NCBI GenBank assembly: GCA_028023455.1
Contig: JAQFVV010013375.1
Location: 64,001-128,000, forward strand
Origin: Epiperipatus broadwayi
Taxonomy: Eukaryota; Onychophora; Udeonychophora; Euonychophora; Peripatidae
Direction: 5' to 3'
DNA length: 64,000 bases
How positions within the stretch are numbered: position 1 is the first letter of the stretch; each line of letters begins with the position of its first letter. The position numbers and the translations under genes were made by a program. Positions 47,240-59,209 of this stretch are shown here, piece after piece. The notes beneath the pieces are model-generated. The model was given only the letters and a program-made list of their open reading frames with translations, ran no database searches and was not told the DNA's origin.

Positions 47240-47725
47240 GAATATATTAATATTATATAATTATTGGCAATGATGTTGTGATGCTGAGATTGAAGAAACT
47301 ATAAAAATATTTATTCTAATGGTAGCAGCATACATATAATTATAGGTTCAATAACAAAATATAATTAGTTTTTTGAGCAACACTCCAGAACTGACAAATT
47401 GATTATAGTTAGAACTGGTTTCAAGAGATTTGTTGATTACTTACTTATATATGTCAACTTGCGATCATGGCAGTGGAAAGATAGAAAACACTTATGCACA
47501 ATAAAATATAAAAATTCGAAGAAAAAAAACATAAAATTAAAAATCTGCAATGTTATGGGGGAATAAAAAAGGACAATAAAATGATGTAAGATTATGAGTT
47601 AGAAATAGAAATAATAAAAGTGAAGGTGTAATAAGGTTTTGAAAAGAAAATACTATGGTTAAAGAAATCATAAAAAATGAATTGTCTATCAATGGTAGTA
47701 AAACTTGATCCTTACTCTAACATTA
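47240..47725. other. AT-rich unannotated DNA
   Basis: No gene or repeat recognised between the hammerhead pair and the large palindrome. Confidence 0.4.
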
Positions 47726-47729
47726 AAGT

Positions 47730-48485
47730 ACAGTAAATGTATTTTAAAATTATAATTTTTAATAACAAAATAAAAAAATATCACTTTTGCTCTCATTATA
47801 AAATACATTTTTTTATAATTAATAACAAATACTAGCCGTCTATATAACTATTTATATATTCTTTCCACATTTTCAGCGCCCTCTTACAATATTACGACCT
47901 AAGAGTTAAATATATCTCGACCAAAGTTCAATCTGTCAATTCCAGCGCACAGATGTCATATGGCGTTTCAAGAAATTAACTATTGATTGCATTTTAATCA
48001 TATATTAAATACGTTTTTTTTGTTTTTTTTTGAGAATTTATTTCTATTGGTAATAGATTTATTTCCATAATTCTGCTTTTTTTTTCAATCCAAACTATTG
48101 AAGGTGATAGTAAATATATATTGAAGAATAAAATAATTCGGATTGAAAAACAGAAATATGGAAATGAATCTACAAGTAGAAATAATAAATTATCAGTAAT
48201 ATATATAATGTATGAATAAAATACAACCAATAGTTAGTTGCCTAAAAGGTCATACGACATATGAGCATTGGAATTGACAGGTTAGATTCAATACAGATAT
48301 ATTTTGTTCTTGAGTTTCTAATCACATTAAATTTCATAAAATAGGGGATACATTGAAAATATATAAATCGTCATACATACGGTTACCATTTGTTATTATA
48401 AAAAAATATACTTTATAATGAGAACAAAATTATATTTTTCATTTTGCTACTAAAAATTATAATTTTAAAATATATTTACTATATA
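47730..48485. repeat. Large foldback element, about 755 bp
   Basis: The arms pair over roughly 365 bases each, from AGTAAATGTATTTTAAAATT near 47730 to ATATATTTACT near 48485. Inner pairs include CTGTCAATTCCA with GGAATTGACAG, CTCATTATAAAATA with TTTATAATGAG, and a centre with TTATTTCCATAATTCTG opposite CAGAAATATGGAAATGAATC. Divergence between arms is moderate, perhaps 15-20 percent by eye. The minus-strand frame at 47994-48230 lies in the arms and is chance. It is unrelated in sequence to the hammerhead palindromes. Confidence 0.82.
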
Positions 48486-48489
48486 TATA

Positions 48490-49530
48490 TATACTTAAAG
48501 TAATTTCTATTTCAAGTTTTATTACAATTCATCACTGCTATATATATATAATTAATGCCTATTATCGGAGACTAATAAAAAACACTCCATAAACACACAT
48601 GAAAAATGACAGATTTTAATAGTAATATTTAAAAAAGCAACGCTATATTTTTATAAAATAATAATTTCAAAAAAAATACTTCAAAATGTTTAATATTAAA
48701 CTTACTGTTTAATAAGAGAATGAACTCATTTAATGTTGTTGTTTTTTATGCTTTTCAAAAAAATATTCTATTAATATATTCGTTGTTTATTAATTATTCC
48801 GGTCAATTATTATTATAACTACGGTACTTATTATTATAATAATAAAGTATATTAATCTTTATAATAAAGGACATTAATTACTAAGAAAAAGATAAAAAAA
48901 TTATTATGTTTTAAAAGGTTAATGCAGAATCTATTATCAATATTAATTATTACTGGTAGTTGTTCAAAAGTCACGAGATATTATAAACCCTAAAAATAAG
49001 TTGACATAATAGTTTTATTCAAGCAACTAGTTTTTCTGTATTTTTTTAAACTTTGCACAGCTAAGAATCGATTTTAGATCTACTCTGTACTGTACGGTAT
49101 ATCAATATGAAAAACAATCTTCAAAATAGCCCATAGTAGTGTAAAGTTTCCATAATTGACCGGTAATAAAATCATTATTTATTAATAATCTCCCTCCCCC
49201 CATTCACGTTTTATCACCTAATTAAAAATAGCTAAATATTCATTTACTAACAGCTAGATATTCATTTACTGACCAAATAAGTGGATGAGATCAACTATCT
49301 GAAAGATAAATCCTAAACCTATTTGAAACATAAGTTTTATCTAGTCTAATTTTTACCTGGTCTAAATTGAAACCTCAAGTTATGATCATAGAAAGTAGGT
49401 ATGATAATAACCAAGATGTAAAAAAAAAAAATATTTTTGCATATAAATATTATGTATTTTAATAATGCTTAACAATACGTTGACAATATGTCACCTGTTT
49501 GAACTTATATTTTATGCACATGTACGTATA
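48490..49530. other. AT-rich unannotated DNA
   Basis: TA microsatellites lie near 48481-48493 and 48540-48552. No gene or clear repeat. Confidence 0.4.
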
Positions 49531-49539
49531 GGAAAAGAC

Positions 49540-49690
49540 CTTGTGGTATAGTGGTTAGTGTATGTCATTTGAGTCCAAGCTTATAAAATTTTAAAATGTT
49601 TTCAGATTCCAATTTGGGTTAGCGTTTTTTTTTCTAGCAACCAATCTCGACTGATGACCCAATACTGCCCCATAAATGAGTATCTAACCA
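49540..49690 (+). repeat. tRNA-derived SINE with conserved tail
   Basis: CTTGTGGTATAGTGGTTAGT resembles a tRNA A box and GATTCCAATTTGGG a degraded B box. The 3' body carries CAATCTCGACTGATGACC and CCATAAATGAGTATCTAACC. The last phrase is shared with the minus-strand element at about 63680-63850, so the two probably belong to one SINE family with a conserved tail. A T-rich run links it to the next SINE. Confidence 0.6.
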
Positions 49691-49699
49691 GTTTTTTTT

Positions 49700-49796
49700 T
49701 CTCATGTGTCATAGCATTAGCCGGGAAGCGAACCTGCTAACCTGGGACAACTACTTGTAAAGCAGCCGTCGCTGACCTCTCGACCACCAATGCTTA
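49700..49796 (-). repeat. tRNA-derived SINE, copy of the 12.9-kb family
   Basis: On the minus strand it reads AGCATTGGTGGTCGAGAGGT, then CGGCTGCTTTACAAGTAG, then AGGTTCGCTTCCCGG and GCTATGACACATGAGAAAAA. It has a small insertion before the B box relative to the 12.9-kb copy. The shared GACA-T-A-rich tail supports a SINE family. Confidence 0.72.
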
Positions 49797-49799
49797 GTT

Positions 49800-51660
49800 G
49801 GTAGATAAAACAAAAATGAAAAAAACATTCAAAACTTCACCACTCAGCCTTCTCTTAAGCTGTTCTTTTTCCTCAAGGGGCTGTTGGGGAGATCTTTGCC
49901 TAGCATTGGATTATTTAAAAACGTTCACAGTTAACACGCACACACCCATATATCTATTCTTTATAAAATAAATTACATCATTATACTGTCTGTTATAATC
50001 AAGTTCATAATACTTAAGTTTATGACATAGGCTGTTGACCATATTTTAAAACTATTCTAAAAATAAATTATTTTAATTATATTTAATATTGTTCTTAAAT
50101 TATTGTTTGTAAAAATATGAATTGGGTTTTTTTTTTTAATTTGTGATGAAGCTTTTGATATTAAATTGTTAGAATAACCCAAAAATCAAGTGCTATTGCT
50201 TGGTCATAGTAATTTATTGCCAATAATCTCAAACTGCCTTCAGGCAAAGAACTTAGCAACTTTACTTACGAAATGTAAATCATCAAAGTGACAATAATAA
50301 AAATTAAAGTCAAAAAATAATAATGTACTATTCTAAATACCATGATACTTCAATAATATGACAGTTAAGGTGCAATGTTGCATGTTTAGAATATCTATAT
50401 TATGTAAATAATATAAAACCAGTATACTGTATATATATATATTTACACAATAAACTCTAATGGGCCTCATGATAAATAATCAGAGCATCTGTCAGCCGTG
50501 ACAATGACAAGATATTAAAAGCTAAGTCAGTAAAACTTCAGATTCAAATACGGTTTGACTTTTTCTTTTATCTAGCAATTATTTATCCAGCTATTTTTAG
50601 CTAAAGAATGAAACAAGGAAGAAGTCCTTTCGTCTGCTTTATTGTTTTTCTGTAGAAAATATTTTTTTTAGAGAATTATTTAAAAGTTGTGAAAACTCTA
50701 GCTACATACATACTCATACATATAATTCTAAATAAAATCAATTCTAAGGCAAATAAATGTTTTAGATTTTTCAAAAACATGTTATAATGTAAAATAGATT
50801 GACAAAGAGAGCCCAAGGGTTTTTGTCACCCTAGACAAATTTCAGTTTTTAAATTTCTTAGAAAAACAAATTAAAAAATAGTGTTTTAGTTATAAAATTC
50901 AAAAACAATATGCACCCAAATTAATTAATAAGAAAACAATAAAATGAAATAAATTTAAGTTTACAACAGCTTTAAATGAATAAGTAATGTATCTAATAAA
51001 ATCAGATATCGTATTCAGGATATTGGCAGGCTCCATAGTGGCAGATAGTAGAATGCCCTTCAAGATATGAAGGCCAATGGTGAATAATAAACAAACAGTA
51101 CCTAACCAAGGGCTTCTGTTGTCTTATAGGATAGGATGCTGGTTCATAAAAGCTAAAGAGTGTTTCTGATAATCTTTTTTGTCTACCTCTTTTCTTTCTT
51201 TAGTCCCTTAAGTTATTGTAGACCTGAACATGAGTCTCTGATGCCATTGGACATTGTGACAATGGGATTGTATTTTTGTTGAAAGCATTTTCATCCTTTA
51301 ACTACACACACAGCATATTTCATTTTACTTTTTTTTCAGTTCAAGATCTAGAAAATTTACAAAAATCTATTATGTAGTCATGCTAAGTTGGTGGACAATC
51401 ATTAGTTGTAATCTTTATTGGTGTGAAATTGGATTTCAATGAGACAAGTGTTTTCATTAGCAAAGATTATATGTTTAGACAACTCTATTTAGGAATCCTC
51501 CATTCCTTATCATGGAAGGGAAAGGACCTAGAAAATTTGGTCAAAAAATGGCCTTTCTTCCATGGTTGAGTAGGTTATCACATCTGGTGGGTAACTCATT
51601 ACTATGGTTAACATAATAACAATAGTAAACAAGCATCTATTTTTATAGCGCGATGTTTAT
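49800..51660. other. AT-rich unannotated DNA
   Basis: Locally less AT-rich text at 51000-51140 and 51390-51560 may be old transposon sequence, possibly the 5' leader of the LINE that follows. I recognise no motif. Confidence 0.4.
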
Positions 51661-51666
51661 AATTGT

Positions 51667-51820
51667 AATTCACTAAATATCAGCCTTTTACAGCTACTGT
51701 ACATGCGCTTTAATGAGTGTTAAATAATAAATGTATGGGCACTGAAAAGTATTCATTTATTATTTAATACTCATTAAAGCGCATGTACAGTAGCTGTAAA
51801 AGGCTGATATTTAGTGAATT
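51667..51820. repeat. Near-perfect hairpin element, 67-bp arms
   Basis: Arms 51667-51733 and 51754-51820 are reverse complements with a single mismatch and a 20-base loop. Landmarks are CAGCCTTTTACAGCTACTGT and ACATGCGCTTTAATGAG. The near identity of the arms suggests recent origin or maintained pairing. It has no coding capacity and lies just upstream of the LINE fossil. Confidence 0.9.
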
Positions 51821-51909
51821 ATAATAACAATAGTAGTAATGTCAATAGTAGTGATAAAGCAGGAATTAGTGGAGTATTGAAGATAAATATTATAAATCTT
51901 TTTTTTTAA

Positions 51910-54796
51910 GTATAAGTACATAAAATGTGTGAACTTTACTTCATACAAATTCTTCAAGATCAGAATAAAAGGTTATATGGGTGGCTAAGGAGCTATCATG
52001 ATTTAAAATAAATATAGCTACTTTTAGTGAAACTATTTTCCCAGAGGAAGTAAGTTTAATAAGGCAAATGGGTGGATACAATTTTTTTCCGAAAACAGGT
52101 CAGTATGGCATTGGACTTTCTGTTATAGTTTCCTCATTGTATCAATGAAAGGCTAGTAGTGTTCAAAATTCATCTTGCACAATCGTACTAGTGCTCATTT
52201 TATTAGTGCCTATTCTCCAACCCTAGATTCAGAGAAATTCAGAGAAGAAAGTTTTTATTCCTAATTAGTTGGATAGTATCATTATAGCAATACTACTAAA
52301 AAAAATCATGCTTTTTCTTAGAGATTTTAAGACACATGTTGATACAAATAGTAGACTTTAATCAAAAGTAATGATTCGTTATTATTGAATTATGAACTAC
52401 ACATCAAGTGATTATCACAAACACTATTTAGGCAGAAAAATCACTATAAAGGAACATCCATAAATCTATACTCAAAACAAGGGCATTTAATAGATATATA
52501 TTATAGATAGAAATCAAAATACAAGAAAAATTCACATTACCCAACCATACTTACAAGCACAGATTATTAGACAGATCATAAATTAAAATGGTAGTTGCCT
52601 TAAAAAGATAAAAGATTGTCCATCCTTATCTCTAAAAAAGTTGTATCTTATGCTTAGGATTGAGAGTATTTCATTTTAATAAACCAGTGATTGAAGAATT
52701 AATCTTTGTGTGTTATATTATTCCAATCATATTCACAATAAAATTGCTGTTTATTTTTAGAAAAATCTACTATACATACTAAATTTCAGCAACTATTAAA
52801 CACTAAAATTGCTAATTTGGATCTTCAGGATTGTCACATTAATAAAGCATGGAATTCTCTTAAGGGAGAATTATGTATACAAGTAAATCTATTCTTGGGT
52901 TCACTAAAAAGAATAATAATATTTGGTTTTTTGATAATAGTGATTTAATTGAAATGAAATATATAGCATTTTCTGCTTGACAAAATAATAGATTAAAATT
53001 TGAACTTTCATAATTATAAAAGATCTAAAGGCAGCAGTTTGATGATTGACAAGACAGCTTTTAAATGATTGGTGGATTAAAACTGTAAAGAAGATGTAGA
53101 TACAGACCTAAGGAAGGTTATTATAATCCTTTTAAATACAACAATGACACTCTTTTATATGATGACATAAAGAATTATTTTAATAACCTTTAGATAAAAC
53201 TTTTAATGATATATCTATTTTATCTACTTGTTTAAATTTGGACAAAAATATCCATCTTGTTAAAGTCAAAACAGCTTTTTGTAATTTTAAAAATAGGCCA
53301 CAGATTCTCATGAAACAGGGAAATTTTAAAATATGATAGTAATTTGGATTTTTTACAAGTATAAAGACTCACAATGTTGTGCCACCTGATCTTAAGGATT
53401 TTTTTTATTGTTCCAATTTTTTTTAAAAAAAAACGAGATTGTAGTAATTGTCATGAAATATCATATATTATTTTCTAAAGATACTTTCAAGAATTTTGTT
53501 GATTATATTGTTTTCAGTCATAGATGAATGGATATCATGGATTCAGGAATTTGGTTTTGGATAATTGCCAGGCAAATATAAAAAAAGTATCAGAAACAAG
53601 AAAAAATTTATATAATTCTTTTATTGATTTGGTCAAGGCATTTAATTCAGTTAATAGGATAAATTAATGACATTGCTTGAAATTACTTGATCATCCATCA
53701 AAATTTATTATAAATGACAAAAATGTTATTACTACATGAAACAAGAATGTATATTTGCTCCAACAACAATTTTTATGGCAATGGTTTTTGGAATTGTTTA
53801 TAGATGGCTTAATTAAAAAGGAATCAATATACGATATGAGTTTGATGATGATATTTTTAATTTCAATCAATTAAAAACAAAAACCAGAGCTTTTTGGATT
53901 CTGGATTAGGTTGATAGTTGTTGTTTTTTTTTTTGCCTGTTCAAAAATGAGTTACAGAATGTACTTAATATTTTGAATGCAATAAATAATGACTTTGATT
54001 TATTAATTCATGTTCAAAAAACTCAAGTTCTTTATTAGCCAATGACAGAAGAAAAATCCTCAAAAACTATTAGTTTGAATGGTTATCAACTTGAAAATAT
54101 AAAACAGTTTAAATATTTTGGTAATTTTATAAGTAGAAAGAAGAACTTAAAAGTTGAAGTACAAAACAGACTCCAATGCATTGCTGTTTTTAACAAGTAA
54201 AAGATGCAATATTTCAATACAGTGAAAATAACTATTGTAACTAACCTAATTTATTGTGAAGTAAAACTTGGACCCCCCTATCAATGCAATATAAAGATAT
54301 TAAAAAAGTTTCATTTAAGAATATTCTGTAAAATTTTAAAAATACAATGGCAAGAACATAAAAGCAATCAATGTTCTTCACTTGCTTAATCTGCTACTAT
54401 CATGTCCATCATTGTAAAATCACACCTCCATTGGATTGGACATGTTAAACAAATGAACAATGCAAGACTTCTTTAAAGACTGACTTATGATGAACATGGT
54501 TTTCATGAGAGAAGAAAACCTCATTGGTGTTATAAAGATTATCTCAAAGACATTCTAAAGAAATGCAATGTCATTTTTTTCATTAGTAAGACATGGCAGA
54601 GAATATAATATATTGGTAAGCTACAATCAGACATGGTATTGAAGTATTTCTAAAAGGAAAGTTTTCTGCTAAAGAAATTAAAAGACAAAATCATAAAATT
54701 AAAAATAAACAGGAAAATAAACCAAGATGTTCTATATGTGGACATATTTGTGGTTCACAGTTTAGTTTGTATAGTCATCGCAAAAGACATTTCTAA
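51910..54796 (+). pseudogene. Near full-length LINE fossil (endonuclease, RT, zinc finger)
   Basis: Plus-strand frames follow a single non-LTR retrotransposon protein for about 2.9 kb. The endonuclease begins near 51920 (LLHTNSSRSE, then VAKELS and ATFSETIFPEE). It continues through the ISAYSPTLDSE-like segment near 52200 and LRDFKTHVDTNS near 52310, the residue equivalent to GDFNAR. The linker has NNNIWFFDNSD near 52915. The RT has FIDLVKAFNSVNR at 53619-53658 and the segment from GINIRYEFDD to NFNQLKTK near 53820-53880. ISLNGYQLENIKQFKYFGNF follows near 54070-54130. The tail has HWIGHVKQMN-like text near 54432 and a C-terminal zinc finger CSICGHICG...HRKRH ending in a stop at 54794-54796. 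Stop codons and shifts show long decay, many through lost CpG codons. The element is dead. I do not assign the clade. Confidence 0.85.
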
Positions 54797-54799
54797 AAT

Positions 54800-55050
54800 A
54801 GTTTTTTTTGTCCGTTTTCCTTTTTTTTTTTTTTTTTTTGAGTTTCAATGGCCATAATCATTTACAAGTGGCTATTTTTCTAATTAAAATTATTGACAAA
54901 TATTTCTCTTTAATTGATGCTGGCTGTAGTCCCTGCAGACAGTGTCAATTTCTGAAACAGTATCAAATTATACTGCATGGAAAGTTTAGTACTGTTATCA
55001 ACAGCCTGTGAACACATACGAAATGGTGATCATGTAAAACTTCTGAAATA
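54800..55050. repeat. T-rich LINE tail and decayed family A trace
   Basis: A run of about 18 T follows the LINE at 54822-54839. Downstream CATGGAAAGTTTAGTACTGT and ACGAAATGGTGATCATGTAA resemble the outer arm of foldback family A. The match is weak. Confidence 0.4.
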
Positions 55051-58000
55051 GTTATAAACTTGTTATGCCTGCTGAAAATTAATCAAAATGCAAAATTAAA
55101 TAACATAAAAAACAATATAATAATTTATTGCTCAGAAATTCAGAAGAAGAGCACTGGAAATGATTTAGCTTAACCACAATTTGTGGATTTTAAGCTCCAG
55201 ATACTGCTACTCTGCCTCTACATTAAGCCTTATGGGGCACTGCAAAGTTTATACTTTTTTACAAACATACATTGAAATGAAAAAAAAAACCAAATAAAAA
55301 TTACATGAAAAATTTCTGACAAATAGAAATAGCAAAAGCATACATCGAGACTCTCATCAAAGAATTCCAAATTGAATAAGTCAAACAAATTACTGTAACG
55401 GATATGTGAAGTATAAATAAACTAAACTAAAGATATGTGCATAACAATTTTATGAATGATTAGATTTTTATCTTTCTCAAGTAATTTGTATCTGTTACTC
55501 ACTACGCTGTAAAATAAGACTAACACATTCATATATATATATGGTATAGTAAAATACGGATGTCTAAAACATTCTCTAATAATAATAAATAATATTTAAT
55601 TAAAAACTTTATCTTCAATTATCTTAGCTTCTAAAACTAACCTAGTTTCTTTTCATAGGATTTGTATAATAAGACAACTTATTTGAAATCATTAAATATT
55701 TAAAAAAAAAAAAACATCTATCAAAAATGTCAAAATATTTTTAAAATACCTAAGAATTATATATAATAAAACTGATACCTTTTACAAAAGCTAATCAAAA
55801 ATAATTGCGTTTTTCTCTATTATGTACATTTCATGCAATGACAGATTCAGAAAACTATTCAAAAAGAAATAAATAGTAAGAAAATAGCAGCTACATGCAT
55901 TTAGAAGAAATAAGATTGAATATTTTTTATATCTTTATAAACTATATACATTGTACTATAAAAAATAATTATTTTACTTTGGTATTAAAACATACAAAAA
56001 TTATTTACATATTAAATTAACATTTATATATAAATTTTAAAAAGCCAGAAATAACATTTTCTATTCATTGATTGTACAATTTTATAGATTTAAATAAATA
56101 AATAAAATTAATCAATGATATTTTTAATTTAGAAATGACAGTAAGGACTGGTAAGTTAAAGTTTATGAATCAATTCCAACAATAATATTTTTTTTTTTTT
56201 CAATTTGGCTTAATTGACTAGAAATATTGTACTATTATAGTTAGTTTTTAATCAGCCCATTGATGCTCATTTGATCAATTGAGATTAATCCAAGAAATTT
56301 ATAATATAACTGGCTAGTCATTTCATGGATAATGAAGAATGACTATCTAAGTTAACTACAAGCTGATTGTCTGAAAAAAAAAGCTTAGCTTCTTTGCAAT
56401 CTGGAAAATTTTTCAGATTATCTTGATCTGGACTTAACACAGTATAACAGATAACTATAGTAACCACTATATTAACATGATGTTTTTCAAAGTGTTGAAA
56501 AATCAGATTGAATTTAAGAGAAATCTTTTATTTGGAGTATAGTCTTACATGAAGCAGAATCTTGTAATATTAACATGAGAGAGGGAAACAATCAAAATTA
56601 GGCTGAGCAAAAAGACAATTATGATGAACCACCAAGAAATTTTATGGGATCCTGAATTAAGAGAATGTATTATAATTTTCAAAATATATTTTAAATATCA
56701 AAATGAACAATTCAAACTGTCTATAAGAAAATTGATTAAATTACCTAAATACTAATTTTTATCTTTTTTTAATTGTGTTTTGGTTGGAAATAGGTCAAAA
56801 TCTGCAATATGTTCTGCTATTTACTTATGTAATCTAATTCCCAAAGTACAGCATTGAATTGCCAATGTAGTAACTGTGCACATGACAGGAAAACCATAAG
56901 ATTATTTTATTTTCTGTTCTTTATTATAATAGATACGTAATTATTACTATCAATTTAAATATTTTATTGTTGAAAATATAATATAGTATTTTTTTTAAAA
57001 GGTGCAATAGTTGAAAAGAAACAATTTTAATATAAATTAGGAAGATCATTTTTTCTTATGGTGAAATCAAAATATGTGGGTAATATATATTGTGCAAGTG
57101 TTACACTTCAAAAAAAAAAAAAAAAGCAGCAAAAGACATTTTAAAAGAATGCATAAAAATTTTGATAGAAATTATTTCTTAAAAAAATAAATTATGCAAA
57201 CAAAAGTTTAAGAAGGCTATCAATAGTAATTTATTAAACACAATTAAATATTAGATAGCAACAGCTGCATTAGCAAAACATAAAAAGAAACATTTTGCAG
57301 ATGGACAAATTACTTTTAAAAAAGAACATTTCTGGAAACCAGTAATTCACTATTTGATTCATTAGAGTATAAAATTTTATATTATTTCCACAAATTCAAA
57401 ATATGCAACTTCTACTTAGAGCTGTCATACTTTCTACAAAAATAATGAATTGTAATTTTATTGAACATCTAACAGAAAATATTAGTAAATATATATATAT
57501 ATATTTGGAATTAAACCCACTGACATAATTGATATCACTCAGCTTTGTATTTTTATAAAAATGGTTTATAAGGAAATGAAGGTTAAAGAAGAATTATTAA
57601 AATTATCTCTAAAAAAAACATGAAGATATTCCTGTATTTTCAAAAAACATATAGAAAAGGATAAAAGTTCCAATTTATAAAAGTCACCTGATGAGATGTC
57701 ATCAATGACCTGAAAAGACAATGGATTTTTGGTTATGTGTACTAGAGACAATAACTTACCAGATGTTTTTTCATATCACTGTATTATTTATCATCAGATT
57801 CTCTGTTATAAAATTCTGAATATTTGTCATATTATGAAAATTTGCATAAAAATTGTGAATTTTATTTGAGGAAAATGTCTTATGAGAAAAATGTTTAGTT
57901 CATAACTAAAAGAAAACAAATCTGAGGATGTGTAATTATTACATCATAAAGACATTCATTGATTAAATTGGGATGTTTTTTACAAAGATTCAGAGATTTA

Positions 58001-58760
58001 TTACAAGAGATAAAAGATTTTTTAAAGTTGATGTTTAATAAATAGATTTAGCTTTCATTGTGCATTTATCTAACTACTTTAATAAAGAGAACTTACAATT
58101 CCAAGAAAGAAACAGGATTTTATGTTAATACTTTCACAAACAAATTAAAGTTGATATATTTCAACTTGATGACAAATGAAGTGGAAAAATTTTTAAAGAT
58201 TACTGCCAACGTATCAAAAATAGAAGTCTATTCTACTATGACATATGTTATGAGAAAGCAATGACCATTACTTTGAATCTGAAAGACATTTCCAAGAATT
58301 TAACAGATTAGAACCAACTACTATTTGACATTGCTTAGGTGGTAAACATGGCTAAAAAAAATGTGATACATTTCTTTATTTATAGTAAAAATGTGTTGTT
58401 GTTTTTTTCCAAAGTGATCTTAATTTAAAAGCTCATAATTAGAATCTAATGGACATAGAAAATCTCACAGACAATCACTTAAAACCCTATGCAAGATTAA
58501 TAGCTAATAATTATATACTAGGATATTCAAAATTAATGAAAGGTAGTTATCTTTTCAGTCATATCTTCTACCTAAATAATGTCAAATAGGTAAAACATGA
58601 ACATTATTATTGTTTATATACTAAGTTATTTAAGATTAGTGGATAATGAAATCATAGATGCATGAACTTTCATGATTCAGTTTCAAATTTATATTGATAC
58701 CAAATTATTTGTTTTTTGATCATATAATTATAAATACTACACTGTAAAATGTATATATAT
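55050..58760. other. AT-rich unannotated DNA
   Basis: No gene is supportable. The plus-strand frame at 58058-58264 lies in a region of 57050-58450 that looks like old coding DNA, but I could not identify a family. Microsatellites and A runs occur at 55700, 57110 and 57485. Confidence 0.4.
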
Positions 58761-58766
58761 CATGAC

Positions 58767-59201
58767 TATATATATGTGCTCTGCGCACAGGTAATGAAGG
58801 TATTAATAAATTGTCAAAATTTTTACTGCCAAGCGCTTTTGGGACAGTCTACAGTCCCATATTCATGACGAGTTGAAACTCTGGACATGCTTTTCTACCT
58901 ACCGCAGCCAGTGTCGTTTGCTCTGAAACAAACGACACCAAACGTAAAGTTAGGGAAGCTTACTTCATTGCGACTGACCCATCGGCAATCAACAGAAGAG
59001 AGGCCTGCTATTCCCTATCTCGTAAATGGTCCACGTAACATCTGCATATAAATTTGCATAAAATTTGCATAGTTTTACAGTTATTAACAGAATAACTCAC
59101 CATGAATATGGGACTGTAGACTGTCCCGAAAGCGCTTGGCAGTAAAAATTTTGACAATTTATTAATAGCTTCATTACCTGTGTGCAGAGCACATATATAT
59201 A
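58767..59201. mobile_element. MITE with 101-bp terminal inverted repeats
   Basis: The arms 58767-58867 and 59101-59201 are about 97 percent identical as reverse complements. They include TGTGCTCTGC, AGGTAATGAAG, AATTGTCAAAATTTTTACTG and CCAAGCGCTTT, then GGGACAGTCTACAGTCCC. The last is itself nearly palindromic. The 233-bp centre is GC-richer than the window and holds a perfect 10-bp hairpin, GTGTCGTTTG at 58911-58920 with CAAACGACAC at 58929-58938. The interior is non-coding. TA-rich edges suggest a TA target site, as in Tc1/mariner or related groups, but this is not proven. Confidence 0.87.
58911..58938. other. GC-rich hairpin in MITE centre
   Basis: A perfect 10-bp stem with an eight-base loop CTCTGAAA lies in the middle of the MITE. 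It may be an RNA or DNA structural element or the remnant of an older inserted hairpin. Confidence 0.6.
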
Positions 59202-59209
59202 TTAATTTA

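Noticed and set aside
47994-48230. 78-codon minus-strand frame as a gene
   Set aside because: It lies inside the arms of a palindrome and has no recognisable motif.
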